A stretch of DNA of 38,159 bases from Saprospiraceae bacterium (GTDB taxonomy: Bacteria > Bacteroidota > Bacteroidia > Chitinophagales > Saprospiraceae): positions 1-38,159 of the forward strand of contig JAHDEL010000030.1 in NCBI GenBank assembly GCA_020628855.1, given 5' to 3'. The position numbers and the translations under genes are program-made. Positions within the stretch are counted from its first letter, which is position 1, and every line of letters begins with the position of its first letter. The notes beneath the pieces are model-generated. The model made no database searches. It was given only the letters and a program-made list of their open reading frames with translations, and was not told where the DNA came from. Shown here piece by piece: positions 15,054-23,414 of this stretch.

Positions 15054-16487
15054 CTATAGTTTAATAAACTTTTGAATACTTACACCATTTGAAGTCGACG
15101 CCTTCAATATGTAAGTACCTGGACTCAAATTTGAAACATCTATGCTTCTCGACGAAGTCACAAGAATTCTTTCTCCCGTCCAAGAGTAAATCTGCACATG
15201 ATCCACATTATTCTCTTCGATAAGTGTTGTCCAAACCAACATATTTCTTACTGGGTTTGGCATGATTGCAATAACACTATTATCAATTATCGGCTCTATA
15301 TTACTTAGCGGCTTGATATCTGCACTATACCTCGGTAAAAGTTGGTATCCTTCGAGGTAAGGACTATTTTGATCAAATTGTCCTCCTATACCTGTAACAT
15401 CAAATAATCCATCAGGAGCAGACATAGTGAAGAGGTCAACATCATTATCAATTCTTAGAGTTATTGTCTCAGTGCCATTCGAAACTTCAACATTGAATCC
15501 GCTTGTACCAGAACCCCACTGATCTACATCCACAATTGATGCTCCAGTGAAAGTGACTAAAGATGATTCAGTCTCTTCACCCAAAGCGGAAACTTCATTA
15601 GGAGCGACTGTGTCCATTCCTGAAGCATCTAAAGAAATTGACACTGGATTAATTTGAGCAAGTCCATTGAACTGCCCTAAACCTCCTTGTATTGTAATCA
15701 AGTCTCCTTCTACAACTTCATAACCAAGGTTATCACTACCCGCATAGACTCCAATCCCTTCGTTGTTTTCATTAATTAATGTGAATTGTAGTCCTTCAGG
15801 ATTTATATTAACGCCATGTACAATTCCTTGGATTTCTGCATTTGATCCAGCATTAATGAGGACACCCTCAGCATCGACCATTGATGCATCTTCAATAGAC
15901 ATTGGCATAAAAGTAACTTCGTTACAAACTACTGTGTTGGCAAATCCGGGTGTTCCCAAATATTCATTATCGCCTGCGAATACTCCTAATTGATTATCTG
16001 CTGCTCTCCAATTGGATCCAACGTTGTTATCAGAATCCACATCACAGAGTTCAATACTTGATCCGCCACCATCAGTTCCATTTGCACTTGATGGCCAATC
16101 CCCTGAATCAGAGTAATCTACGACATCAATGATATTTCCGCCATCATCTGCTAATTCGATTAATTCTCCGCCATTAGTTAAAGCGCCAATAAAGAGATCC
16201 GCTGAAGTAGAAAGGACACTTTGCATGGCATTAATATTTACTGCAACTACAAAATAGTCTCCAGGCATTAATGAGGTATTAGAAAAAGTATATTCAACTC
16301 CTGATGAAAAGTACCATCCGTCGAGATCCATTTCGTTTTCAGAAGCATTGTATATCTCGATGTATTCGAGGCTATCTACTCCACTCTCTGGTGGATTGTA
16401 ACTTATTTCTGTAATGACAATTTGTGCATGAAGCACCATTGTGAATAAGAATAAAAGTAGTGTAAAGATGTGTTTCATATTTTTCAT
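15054..16487 (-). CDS. Secreted lamin-tail-domain protein with type IX sorting signal
   Basis: A 477-residue secreted protein. A signal peptide (about 1-21, ending LHAQ) precedes a lamin-tail domain (about 22-150) recognised by IVITEISYNPPESG, LEYIEIYNASENEMDLDGW and MPGDYFVVAVN. A beta-rich middle (about 185-390) with GIVHGVN and GDLITIQGGLGQFNG looks like an OB-fold of the DUF5689/YhcR kind; this is tentative. The C-terminal 75 residues, from IMPNPVRN to a final LSPGTYILKAS...KFIKL, are a type A type IX secretion sorting domain, so the protein should be exported through the T9SS and anchored or released at the surface. No catalytic motif was seen. Confidence 0.85.
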   Translation of the reverse strand: MKNMKHIFTLLLFLFTMVLHAQIVITEISYNPPESGVDSLEYIEIYNASENEMDLDGWYFSSGVEYTFSNTSLMPGDYFVVAVNINAMQSVLSTSADLFIGALTNGGELIELADDGGNIIDVVDYSDSGDWPSSANGTDGGGSSIELCDVDSDNNVGSNWRAADNQLGVFAGDNEYLGTPGFANTVVCNEVTFMPMSIEDASMVDAEGVLINAGSNAEIQGIVHGVNINPEGLQFTLINENNEGIGVYAGSDNLGYEVVEGDLITIQGGLGQFNGLAQINPVSISLDASGMDTVAPNEVSALGEETESSLVTFTGASIVDVDQWGSGTSGFNVEVSNGTETITLRIDNDVDLFTMSAPDGLFDVTGIGGQFDQNSPYLEGYQLLPRYSADIKPLSNIEPIIDNSVIAIMPNPVRNMLVWTTLIEENNVDHVQIYSWTGERILVTSSRSIDVSNLSPGTYILKASTSNGVSIQKFIKL

Positions 16488-16608
16488 TTGGTTAAAAGTA
16501 ATTGCTAGAAGATAGCTTTCGGGGTTGTAGATTCAAGATACAGCAATTCGAGCCAATCTAAGTAATCAGTTGATGAATTTAATGGTCAATCTTTTAAGAA
16601 ATAGTGAA

Positions 16609-16642
16609 TAAAAAAAGGAGACTATTTATTAACAGCCTCCTT
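16609..16642 (-). terminator. Terminator after the TonB-dependent receptor
   Basis: Minus-strand AAGGAGGCTGTT pairs with AATAGTCTCCTT (two G-U) around a four-base loop, followed by a T run. It lies 23 nt after the receptor gene stop and upstream of the lamin-tail gene, so the two are separate transcripts. Confidence 0.85.
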
Positions 16643-16664
16643 CTTTTTTATTGAATCACAAATT

Positions 16665-19244
16665 CTAAAACTGGTATCTCATCGTGAAATTCCAAGTCTG
16701 AATTTGTCCGAATGTTACTTGATTAGCTTTATTGATGCCTTCCCAATTATTTGCATCAATTTCATCAGCTTCAATTGAAGTTCTAGATTTTGAAATGTAG
16801 AGCTTACCAAAGAGGTTATAAATATTTGCTCCGAATCTCAATACATCACCATTATTTAATGGAAGAGTATATCCTAAATTCAAATCAACCAAGCTGTAAC
16901 TAGGTAATTCAATTCCTCCGTTATTAGCAAAAAGCTTTGAATAGTAGAAGTATTGTACTTCAGTTGAGAAATTATTGAATAGATTATATCTAGCCGAAGC
17001 TCCGAAAGATGTTTGAGGTGCTCCCCCCACTTTCACATCTTCCCCTTCTATTGTATAGCTTCTGATCTCTGCTCTTGGAGTACCATCAAATAATGTTACT
17101 TCTCTACCTCCTACAACAACCCAATCTCCAATTGACGCAAAACCTGATAGCTTTAGGTCTTCATTTACTTGATATCCAAGGTCTAATTCTACTCCAACAT
17201 GTCGTTGTTCTTGAATACTATTTTCGAAAGGATCGTCTATAGCTAAGTAATTACTTCCGTCCAAAAGCTGAACTGTATCACCTACTGTACCATCATAGAA
17301 ACTTTGGAAAACTCTGTCTGACCAAAGCGTGTAGTAACCATTGATATTTAAGTATAGATCATCTGAAACAAACTTGTAACCAGCTTCTAGTCCTGTAATC
17401 TTTTCATTCTTAGTTTCATCAGCTGGTGTATTTGAAAATCCAACAAACGATACATCAAAGAATGGTTGTCTTGAGTATTGACCAACATTCGCAAAGAGTA
17501 CATGATTATTACCCATTGTATAACTCAACCCAACTTTAGCATTATAACCATTATTCACAACGACAGGCGAATTCTCATTTTCTAGAGTCTCATAGAAGTA
17601 CTCGTGTCTCTCATAATCTTGTGTCGATAGTGCACCTTGTACATATGCACTAAAGTTATTCTTAGCATACTCCAATTGACCGAATACTCCACCATATCTA
17701 ATAGTCTCAGCATTATTATATGCAATCCTATCTTCTCTTGGAGCAAAGTTTGACAAAGCAGCCCATGGGTTAGCCTCATACTCAGTGTTAGCTATGTAGC
17801 TAGTCCTTGAATTACTTACTTCAATCCCATCAGATGAAATCAAGTCAACTACTTGTCTGAAGTGGTCTCCATAATAACGTCTTAAGTCTGCACCAGCACT
17901 AAATGATAGATTCTCACTCAATGTTCTATTGTAAGTCGCTACGGCACCAAACCAGTTATGATTGTTTACTGATGCTCTTCTAATGTATCCTGTGCTATCA
18001 GCTCTCGTTTGGTCGAAGTTTATCAGTCCAGACTCTGTTCTGACTTTAGATCCACCTAAGCCTCCAGTTCCTCCACCTCTACCAAATGAACCATAAAGAA
18101 CCATAGCTAGATTAGATCTCTCGTTAATTTTCCAGTCCCAGTTTAGATTCATTACCGGCTTATGATAGTAGTTTCTTCTTTCTGTGAAGTACTCGCCATT
18201 GTAAATTCCCCAGTTGTTATTATATCTTGGGTCAATGTCTCCATTTTCATCTTCATGGCTAAAAATACTTGTTTGGAATTTTTGATCATGCCATTGAGGA
18301 GCTCCAGTTACTAAGAAATTAAAGGTGTGGTTAGCACTTGGCTTATATCCAGCTGAAAGGAAGTAAGTCTGTCCTTGTCCTCTTGTTCCATAGGCCCAAC
18401 CGTTTCCAGACCAAGCAGAACCTAACACTGTTAATGCAAAACCATTCTTACTCAATCCAGTTGAGTAAGAGGCACCTGCTTTTCTGTAAGCATCGTTTCC
18501 TATTGTTGAGAATACTGATCCTCCTCTCTCATTTTCTGTAGATTTCATGATGAAGTTCCATGTACCACCTACTGAAGAGATTGCAAGCTTAGATGCACCT
18601 AGGCCTCTTTGAATTTGAACTGCACTTGCAACATCTGTTAATCCAGACCAATTTGACCAATACATTTTACCATCTTCCATACCGTTAATTGGTTGTCCAT
18701 TGAGTAAGAATGCTGTGTTTGATTGATCAAATCCTCTTGTCCAAACTTCAGAATCTCCATAACCACCTGCTTGGTTAGCTACGAAAATTGAAGGTGTTGC
18801 TTTCGCTACCTCTCCTAATTCAACATTACCAGTTGTCTTGGCTTGAATTTCTCTTGCGGTAATCGTCGAAACCGCAACTGGGGTTCTTCTATCTCTTACA
18901 ATATCCATGACTCCAGTTACAACAACTTCACTCAAGATATTTGAGCTTGAAGCTAATGCAAGACTACCAAGGTCCATCGTACTTCCACTCGAATTCAATT
19001 CATACATCAGGTCATCATAACCAAGGTATGAAACAATCAGAGTCTGAGCTCCTTCTGGAATATTGGAAAGTGTAAATCCTCCATCTACATCAGTTATGGT
19101 CCCAATGTTAGATCCTTTGACAACTACAGAAGCACCGATAAGTGGCTGATTGTCAGTATCCATGATTTTACCCGAAACCGTGGATTGAGAAAGTAACATA
19201 CCATACATAAAGAGGCATATTACAATTGAGGTTAGTTTTTTCAT
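16665..19244 (-). CDS. TonB-dependent receptor with CarboxypepD-like N-terminus
   Basis: An 859-residue outer-membrane active transporter. A signal peptide (1-19) is followed by a CarboxypepD-regulatory-like beta domain (about 20-105: VSGKIMDTDNQPLIGASV). The plug domain begins at EVVVTG and carries VWTRGFDQSNTAFLLNGQPI and VQIQRGLGASKLAISSVGG. A beta-barrel with many aromatic strand ends finishes in MRYQF. No SusD gene is adjacent and no TonB-box partner is visible, so the substrate (siderophore, peptide, vitamin or glycan) cannot be told. It has its own -7 element and terminator, so it appears monocistronic. Confidence 0.93.
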   Translation of the reverse strand: MKKLTSIVICLFMYGMLLSQSTVSGKIMDTDNQPLIGASVVVKGSNIGTITDVDGGFTLSNIPEGAQTLIVSYLGYDDLMYELNSSGSTMDLGSLALASSSNILSEVVVTGVMDIVRDRRTPVAVSTITAREIQAKTTGNVELGEVAKATPSIFVANQAGGYGDSEVWTRGFDQSNTAFLLNGQPINGMEDGKMYWSNWSGLTDVASAVQIQRGLGASKLAISSVGGTWNFIMKSTENERGGSVFSTIGNDAYRKAGASYSTGLSKNGFALTVLGSAWSGNGWAYGTRGQGQTYFLSAGYKPSANHTFNFLVTGAPQWHDQKFQTSIFSHEDENGDIDPRYNNNWGIYNGEYFTERRNYYHKPVMNLNWDWKINERSNLAMVLYGSFGRGGGTGGLGGSKVRTESGLINFDQTRADSTGYIRRASVNNHNWFGAVATYNRTLSENLSFSAGADLRRYYGDHFRQVVDLISSDGIEVSNSRTSYIANTEYEANPWAALSNFAPREDRIAYNNAETIRYGGVFGQLEYAKNNFSAYVQGALSTQDYERHEYFYETLENENSPVVVNNGYNAKVGLSYTMGNNHVLFANVGQYSRQPFFDVSFVGFSNTPADETKNEKITGLEAGYKFVSDDLYLNINGYYTLWSDRVFQSFYDGTVGDTVQLLDGSNYLAIDDPFENSIQEQRHVGVELDLGYQVNEDLKLSGFASIGDWVVVGGREVTLFDGTPRAEIRSYTIEGEDVKVGGAPQTSFGASARYNLFNNFSTEVQYFYYSKLFANNGGIELPSYSLVDLNLGYTLPLNNGDVLRFGANIYNLFGKLYISKSRTSIEADEIDANNWEGINKANQVTFGQIQTWNFTMRYQF

Positions 19245-19270
19245 TCTTTAGGTTTTAGTTATTAATGACA

Positions 19271-19278
19271 CAAAGTTA
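19271..19278 (-). promoter_or_regulatory. -7 element for the TonB-dependent receptor
   Basis: Minus-strand TAACTTTG fits TAnnTTTG, 26 nt before the ATG. No clear TTG at the expected -33 distance, so a regulator may be needed. Confidence 0.5.
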
Positions 19279-19330
19279 ATGACTAATGTATTCACATTTA
19301 TACTAACATGTTAACATATTGTTAAAAACT

Positions 19331-20239
19331 TTATTTGAAGATTTCTGCCATCATACACCTCACACTACCGCCACCTAAAGTCTCAATAGTCTGTATATCA
19401 GGAGTAATGATTTCGGCTTTAACATTAAGTGATTCTAATTGATCATCTTCGAGAGAATTATAGGCTGATTTTGACATAACTAAGAGTGGTTTGCCATCTT
19501 CCGATAACACTTGAAGCATATTACCAGCAAACTGCTCCATTTGTTGATATGTTATAGGTATTATCTCTTTGCCCGTCTGAATGAGAGATTCCGTTACTTT
19601 CTGACGATCTGTTAAATCTTTTATTGACTCAAGACAAATCACTGCATAATCAGAGCCTAGAGCCATCATTACATTAGTGTGATATATTTCTTGATTATTT
19701 CGATCTTTTGCAAGAAAACTCATGGGTTGATATCCAAAATCTCGACACCATTGTAAAAACAGTTTTTCAATCGTTCTTACGCTTGTGCAAGCATAAGCTA
19801 TTTTAGCATCCCGATCTAAGATTAAAGATCCGGTGCCTTCCAATATCTGCAATTCTTCTTCATGAATCGTATAGTCAATGATTGAACTATACTTATTCAT
19901 TTCAATTAATTTATCAATTATGTCTTTCCGTCTCTCTATCCTTCTCGATTGAGCATACATTGGGTAGATAACAATTCTCCCAGAATGAGTGGAAAACCAA
20001 TTGTTTGGGAATACAGCATCAGGCTTAGGAGGATTAGGACTGTCATCAATCACCAAAACATTGACTCCATTGCTTCTTAATAAAGCAACCATTTGATCAA
20101 ATTCAGACTGAGCCAAATTCCTGACTTCGTCAGCACCTAATTGAGTAGTTGACTGAAATGCATTGTTTTCTGCTGTCTCTGCATTGAATGCAAAATTCGC
20201 AGGGCGAATCATTAAAATAGTATTTGTAAAACTCTTCAT
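19331..20239 (-). CDS. ctlX: Citrulline-utilization hydrolase family protein (CtlX-like)
   Basis: A 302-residue guanidino-group-modifying hydrolase of the arginine deiminase superfamily. The N-terminus MIRPANFAFNAETAENNAFQ is the family hallmark; DAVFPNNWFSTH carries acidic substrate contacts, YHTNVMMALG carries the active-site His, and the C-terminal GGGSVRCMM holds the catalytic Cys at about 295. In Francisella CtlX hydrolyses citrulline; the substrate here could differ. It begins 1 nt after the end of the transporter gene, so both are expressed together. No arc or urea-related genes are nearby. Confidence 0.82.
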   Translation of the reverse strand: MKSFTNTILMIRPANFAFNAETAENNAFQSTTQLGADEVRNLAQSEFDQMVALLRSNGVNVLVIDDSPNPPKPDAVFPNNWFSTHSGRIVIYPMYAQSRRIERRKDIIDKLIEMNKYSSIIDYTIHEEELQILEGTGSLILDRDAKIAYACTSVRTIEKLFLQWCRDFGYQPMSFLAKDRNNQEIYHTNVMMALGSDYAVICLESIKDLTDRQKVTESLIQTGKEIIPITYQQMEQFAGNMLQVLSEDGKPLLVMSKSAYNSLEDDQLESLNVKAEIITPDIQTIETLGGGSVRCMMAEIFK

Positions 20240-20240
20240 C

Positions 20241-21014
20241 TTATGTATTAAGTGTCGCTTCTTCTTTCATTGTTTTCGCAAGTTCTTCCCCAAGATAATT
20301 ATCAATGAGATGGTGTGCCAAATAAATAACTGGGGTAAGAATAATGGCGACGGCAAATTTATAAATGTAGTTCATCATACCTATCGCAAGTACCCGGATT
20401 AATTCCCAATCAGAACCAATATAGAACGCAATGACCAAAACCAGAAAGCTATCAATACATTGAGATACTAATGTCGACCCAGTAGCTCTTAACCACACTT
20501 TTGATTCTCCTGTTCTCTTCTTTATAGATTGGAACACCATAACATCCAAAATCTGTCCTACCAGAAATGCAACCATACTTCCAATAATAATCCATAGCCC
20601 CTGACCAAATACGGCATTAAAGGCATCAGACATACTAGCGATATCTTTGGTAACACCACTCACAGACTCCCACCAAGAATTTGGAGCAAGTTGCATAGCA
20701 CCATAGATCATAATGAAGCTATAGGAGACCAAGCCAATTGCAAGGTAGCTCAATAGCTTAACCCCTCTAACTCCATAATATTCATTGATTATATCAGTCA
20801 TGACAAAAACAACTGGCCAGAGTAGTACTCCTGCTGTCAGATTGAATCCCAGTCCCTCAACTCCAAATACAGTCCAATTTCTAGGCATGAATCCAAGTGT
20901 AGTTTCTAGTGAAAAAATCTTAACTCCTATAAATTCAGCTAAGAGTGTATTTGCAATAAAGAAACCTCCTAGTATAATAAACAATCGTGTAGCTTTGCTC
21001 ATTGACATAGTCAC
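20241..21014 (-). CDS. Queuosine precursor transporter (YhhQ/DUF165 family)
   Basis: A 257-residue inner-membrane protein with about six or seven helices. The segments FIANTLLAEFIGVKIF and WPVVFVMTDIINEYYGVRGVK are characteristic of the VUT/YhhQ family (DUF165), which imports 7-deazaguanine precursors for queuosine in tRNA. It has a longer loop between helices 3 and 4 than enteric YhhQ, as is common in Bacteroidetes. Three close Met residues (1, 3 and 5) leave the exact start open. It is divergent from hscA with a 15-nt gap and upstream of ctlX. Confidence 0.85.
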   Translation of the reverse strand: MTMSMSKATRLFIILGGFFIANTLLAEFIGVKIFSLETTLGFMPRNWTVFGVEGLGFNLTAGVLLWPVVFVMTDIINEYYGVRGVKLLSYLAIGLVSYSFIMIYGAMQLAPNSWWESVSGVTKDIASMSDAFNAVFGQGLWIIIGSMVAFLVGQILDVMVFQSIKKRTGESKVWLRATGSTLVSQCIDSFLVLVIAFYIGSDWELIRVLAIGMMNYIYKFAVAIILTPVIYLAHHLIDNYLGEELAKTMKEEATLNT

Positions 21015-21029
21015 GAAGATATATTAGCA

Positions 21030-22877
21030 ATGCCAAGAATTCCAATTAATATTCAAGAAGGGAAAATCCAAGAAGAAAGCAAAGCATCTGAAATCATTGT
21101 TGGGATCGATCTGGGTACAACCAACAGTCTAATTGCATTTGTGAAAGATGGACAACCGAACATCCTAAAAGAGCACGGCAAGTCAGGTTTGGTGCCTTCT
21201 ATTATCCACTTCAATGACAATGGTGAGGTAGTTGTTGGCAATGAAGCAAAAGAGAAGTTATCAACCTATCCAGAAAGGACAATTTATTCTGCAAAAAGGC
21301 TAATGGGGAAGTCGATACATGATTTGGAAAATTATGTTGATGGTCTTGGGTATACTATTATTGGGGATGAGAAAGATGAGAAATTACTAAAAGTAAAAGT
21401 TGATGATAAGTTTTATAATCCGATAACACTCTCATCCAAAATTCTTTCTGCATTGAAAATAAAAGCAGAAGCATTACTAGATCAAAAGGTTACCAAGGCA
21501 GTAATAACAGTTCCAGCTTACTTTAATGATACTCAAAGACAAGCTACAAGGCAAGCTGGAAAATTAGCAGGTCTTGATATCCTGAGAATAATCAATGAAC
21601 CAACAGCAGCGAGTCTTGCTTACGGCAATGGAATCGATCTTGATGTTGTTGAAAATATTGCTGTTTATGATTTAGGTGGAGGAACATTTGACATATCAAT
21701 CCTACATATTGAGCGAGGTATTTTTGAAGTCTTGTCTACCCATGGTGATACTTTTCTTGGTGGAGATGATATTGATATCGCTATTGCTAATTATTGGATA
21801 GAAACCTATTCGATTGATACCCTAGCATTTTCAGACCTCAAATATTTAGCAGAAGCTGCAAAAATTCATTTGTCTACAAATTCAATATTCAAATCTCAAG
21901 TGAATGATATCGAGATCACTTTGGATTTGAAACAATTTGAAACCCTCTGCAATCCAATAGTTCAGAAGACATTGCAGTCATGTCAACAAGCTCTCAATGA
22001 TTCCAAATTAGACAAGTCTGCAATCAATAAGATTATCATGGTAGGAGGGTCAACTCGAATACCTTTGATCAAGAATGCGGTAGCTAATTTTTTTGAAAAT
22101 GACGTCTATGATGCCATAAATCCAGATGAAGTAGTGGCCCTTGGTGCAGCTATTCAAGCTGATATATTAGCAGGAAATAGAAAAGACATCTTACTCTTAG
22201 ATGTCACACCTTTATCCTTGGGTATAGAAACTGTAGGAGGGTTAATGGATACGATTATACCACGTAATTCCAAAGTTCCCATTGGAGCTGGTAGAAACTA
22301 TACAACCTCCATTGATGGACAAACTAACCTTAAGGTAAGTATCTATCAAGGTGAACGTGACCTTGTAAAAGACAATAGAAAACTAGGTGAACTCCTATTA
22401 AAGAATATTCCACCCATGCCTGCTGGTATTCCTAAAATTGAGATCAAGTTTATGCTTGATCCTGATGGAATCATGACAGTAAGTGCAGAAGAACTCCGGA
22501 CTCAGACAAAAACAAGTATTACTTTACAATCGCAATATGGTGTTTCTGAAGAAGAGATGGCAATAATGCTCTTAGATTCCATCAATAATGCAGAAGCTGA
22601 TATGCAGAGTCGAAGTCTACAAGAAGCAAAGACAGAGGCTGTTATGATTATTCAGTCGAGTCACAAGTTTATAAAGCAAAACCAATCTTGGCTTTCAGAA
22701 TTGGAAATCAATACTCTAAAAGACTATCTAAAGCTAATTGAAAACTTCTTGAAAGAAGAAGACAAAGATGCAATTCTTCAAGGTCTAGAAAATCTCAATA
22801 CATTCTCCAGACCTCTCGCGGAAAAGGCACTGGACAAGGCTGTTGAACAAAATCTTTCTGGTAAATCAATTCTTTAA
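21030..22877 (+). CDS. hscA: Fe-S assembly Hsp70 chaperone HscA
   Basis: A 615-residue Hsp70, the same size as E. coli HscA (616) and shorter than DnaK (about 640). The ATPase domain has IVGIDLGTTNSLIAF, NEPTAASLAYG, YDLGGGTFDIS and IIMVGGSTRIP. An N-terminal extension of about 22 residues precedes the first strand, as in HscA. The substrate-binding domain carries TSIDGQTNLKVSIYQGERDLVKD and PPMPAGIPKIEIKF, close to the HscA sequence, and lacks the acidic EEVD-like tail of DnaK. It acts with the Isc scaffold in iron-sulfur cluster transfer; iscU and hscB are not in the window. Its 3' end overlaps the convergent pnuC gene by 12 nt. Confidence 0.88.
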   Translation: MPRIPINIQEGKIQEESKASEIIVGIDLGTTNSLIAFVKDGQPNILKEHGKSGLVPSIIHFNDNGEVVVGNEAKEKLSTYPERTIYSAKRLMGKSIHDLENYVDGLGYTIIGDEKDEKLLKVKVDDKFYNPITLSSKILSALKIKAEALLDQKVTKAVITVPAYFNDTQRQATRQAGKLAGLDILRIINEPTAASLAYGNGIDLDVVENIAVYDLGGGTFDISILHIERGIFEVLSTHGDTFLGGDDIDIAIANYWIETYSIDTLAFSDLKYLAEAAKIHLSTNSIFKSQVNDIEITLDLKQFETLCNPIVQKTLQSCQQALNDSKLDKSAINKIIMVGGSTRIPLIKNAVANFFENDVYDAINPDEVVALGAAIQADILAGNRKDILLLDVTPLSLGIETVGGLMDTIIPRNSKVPIGAGRNYTTSIDGQTNLKVSIYQGERDLVKDNRKLGELLLKNIPPMPAGIPKIEIKFMLDPDGIMTVSAEELRTQTKTSITLQSQYGVSEEEMAIMLLDSINNAEADMQSRSLQEAKTEAVMIIQSSHKFIKQNQSWLSELEINTLKDYLKLIENFLKEEDKDAILQGLENLNTFSRPLAEKALDKAVEQNLSGKSIL

Positions 22878-23414
22878 GAGCGTCCTCCAGCTAACGTATC
22901 CATAAATTGACACAATAAAATAGATAATCATTAGCCCTGCATAAAGTTTGAGGTCTCTGCTATAATAGAGTCCTATGGTAATACAATTTAAGATTATCCA
23001 AAAAATCCAAGCAAGCAGATATTTATGAGCCTCCAGATAGGTAGCAATGAGGCCAAAAACACTAGTAATAGCGTCAAGAATGGGCATGGCGGCATCTGTG
23101 AATTTTCTTGTGAGAATACCAACCGCTATCGCCAAAGGTGATCCAATGAGGAGTGCAAATAGGACTTGCCGGGATTGAATCGGAATAATTCGGTCGTTTG
23201 TTTCAGCCTTGTCCCATACATACCACCCGTATGCACCTAGAACCGTATAACAGAGGTAAAGAACTGATTCAGAATATAATTTACTTTGATAAAATAGGTA
23301 TACACTTAATGCCGATGAAAGTATTCCAAAAATCCAACACCATATATTTCTTTGAATGAGTAAATACAGGAAGACTAGAGATAAAACAACCGATAGAGCT
23401 TCTATTTGTATCAT
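22866..23414 (-). CDS. pnuC: Nicotinamide riboside transporter PnuC
   Basis: A 182-residue inner-membrane protein with seven hydrophobic segments. AYGWYVWDK, ATYLEAHKYLLAWIFWI and IYGYVSWR near the end match PnuC, a facilitator that takes up nicotinamide riboside for NAD synthesis. Its ATG overlaps the stop of the upstream 502-residue gene by four bases (ATGA), so the two are translationally coupled. No nadR is next to it. The family match is good, though relatives carrying thiamin or riboflavin cannot be excluded. Confidence 0.88.
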   Translation of the reverse strand: MIQIEALSVVLSLVFLYLLIQRNIWCWIFGILSSALSVYLFYQSKLYSESVLYLCYTVLGAYGWYVWDKAETNDRIIPIQSRQVLFALLIGSPLAIAVGILTRKFTDAAMPILDAITSVFGLIATYLEAHKYLLAWIFWIILNCITIGLYYSRDLKLYAGLMIIYFIVSIYGYVSWRTLLKN

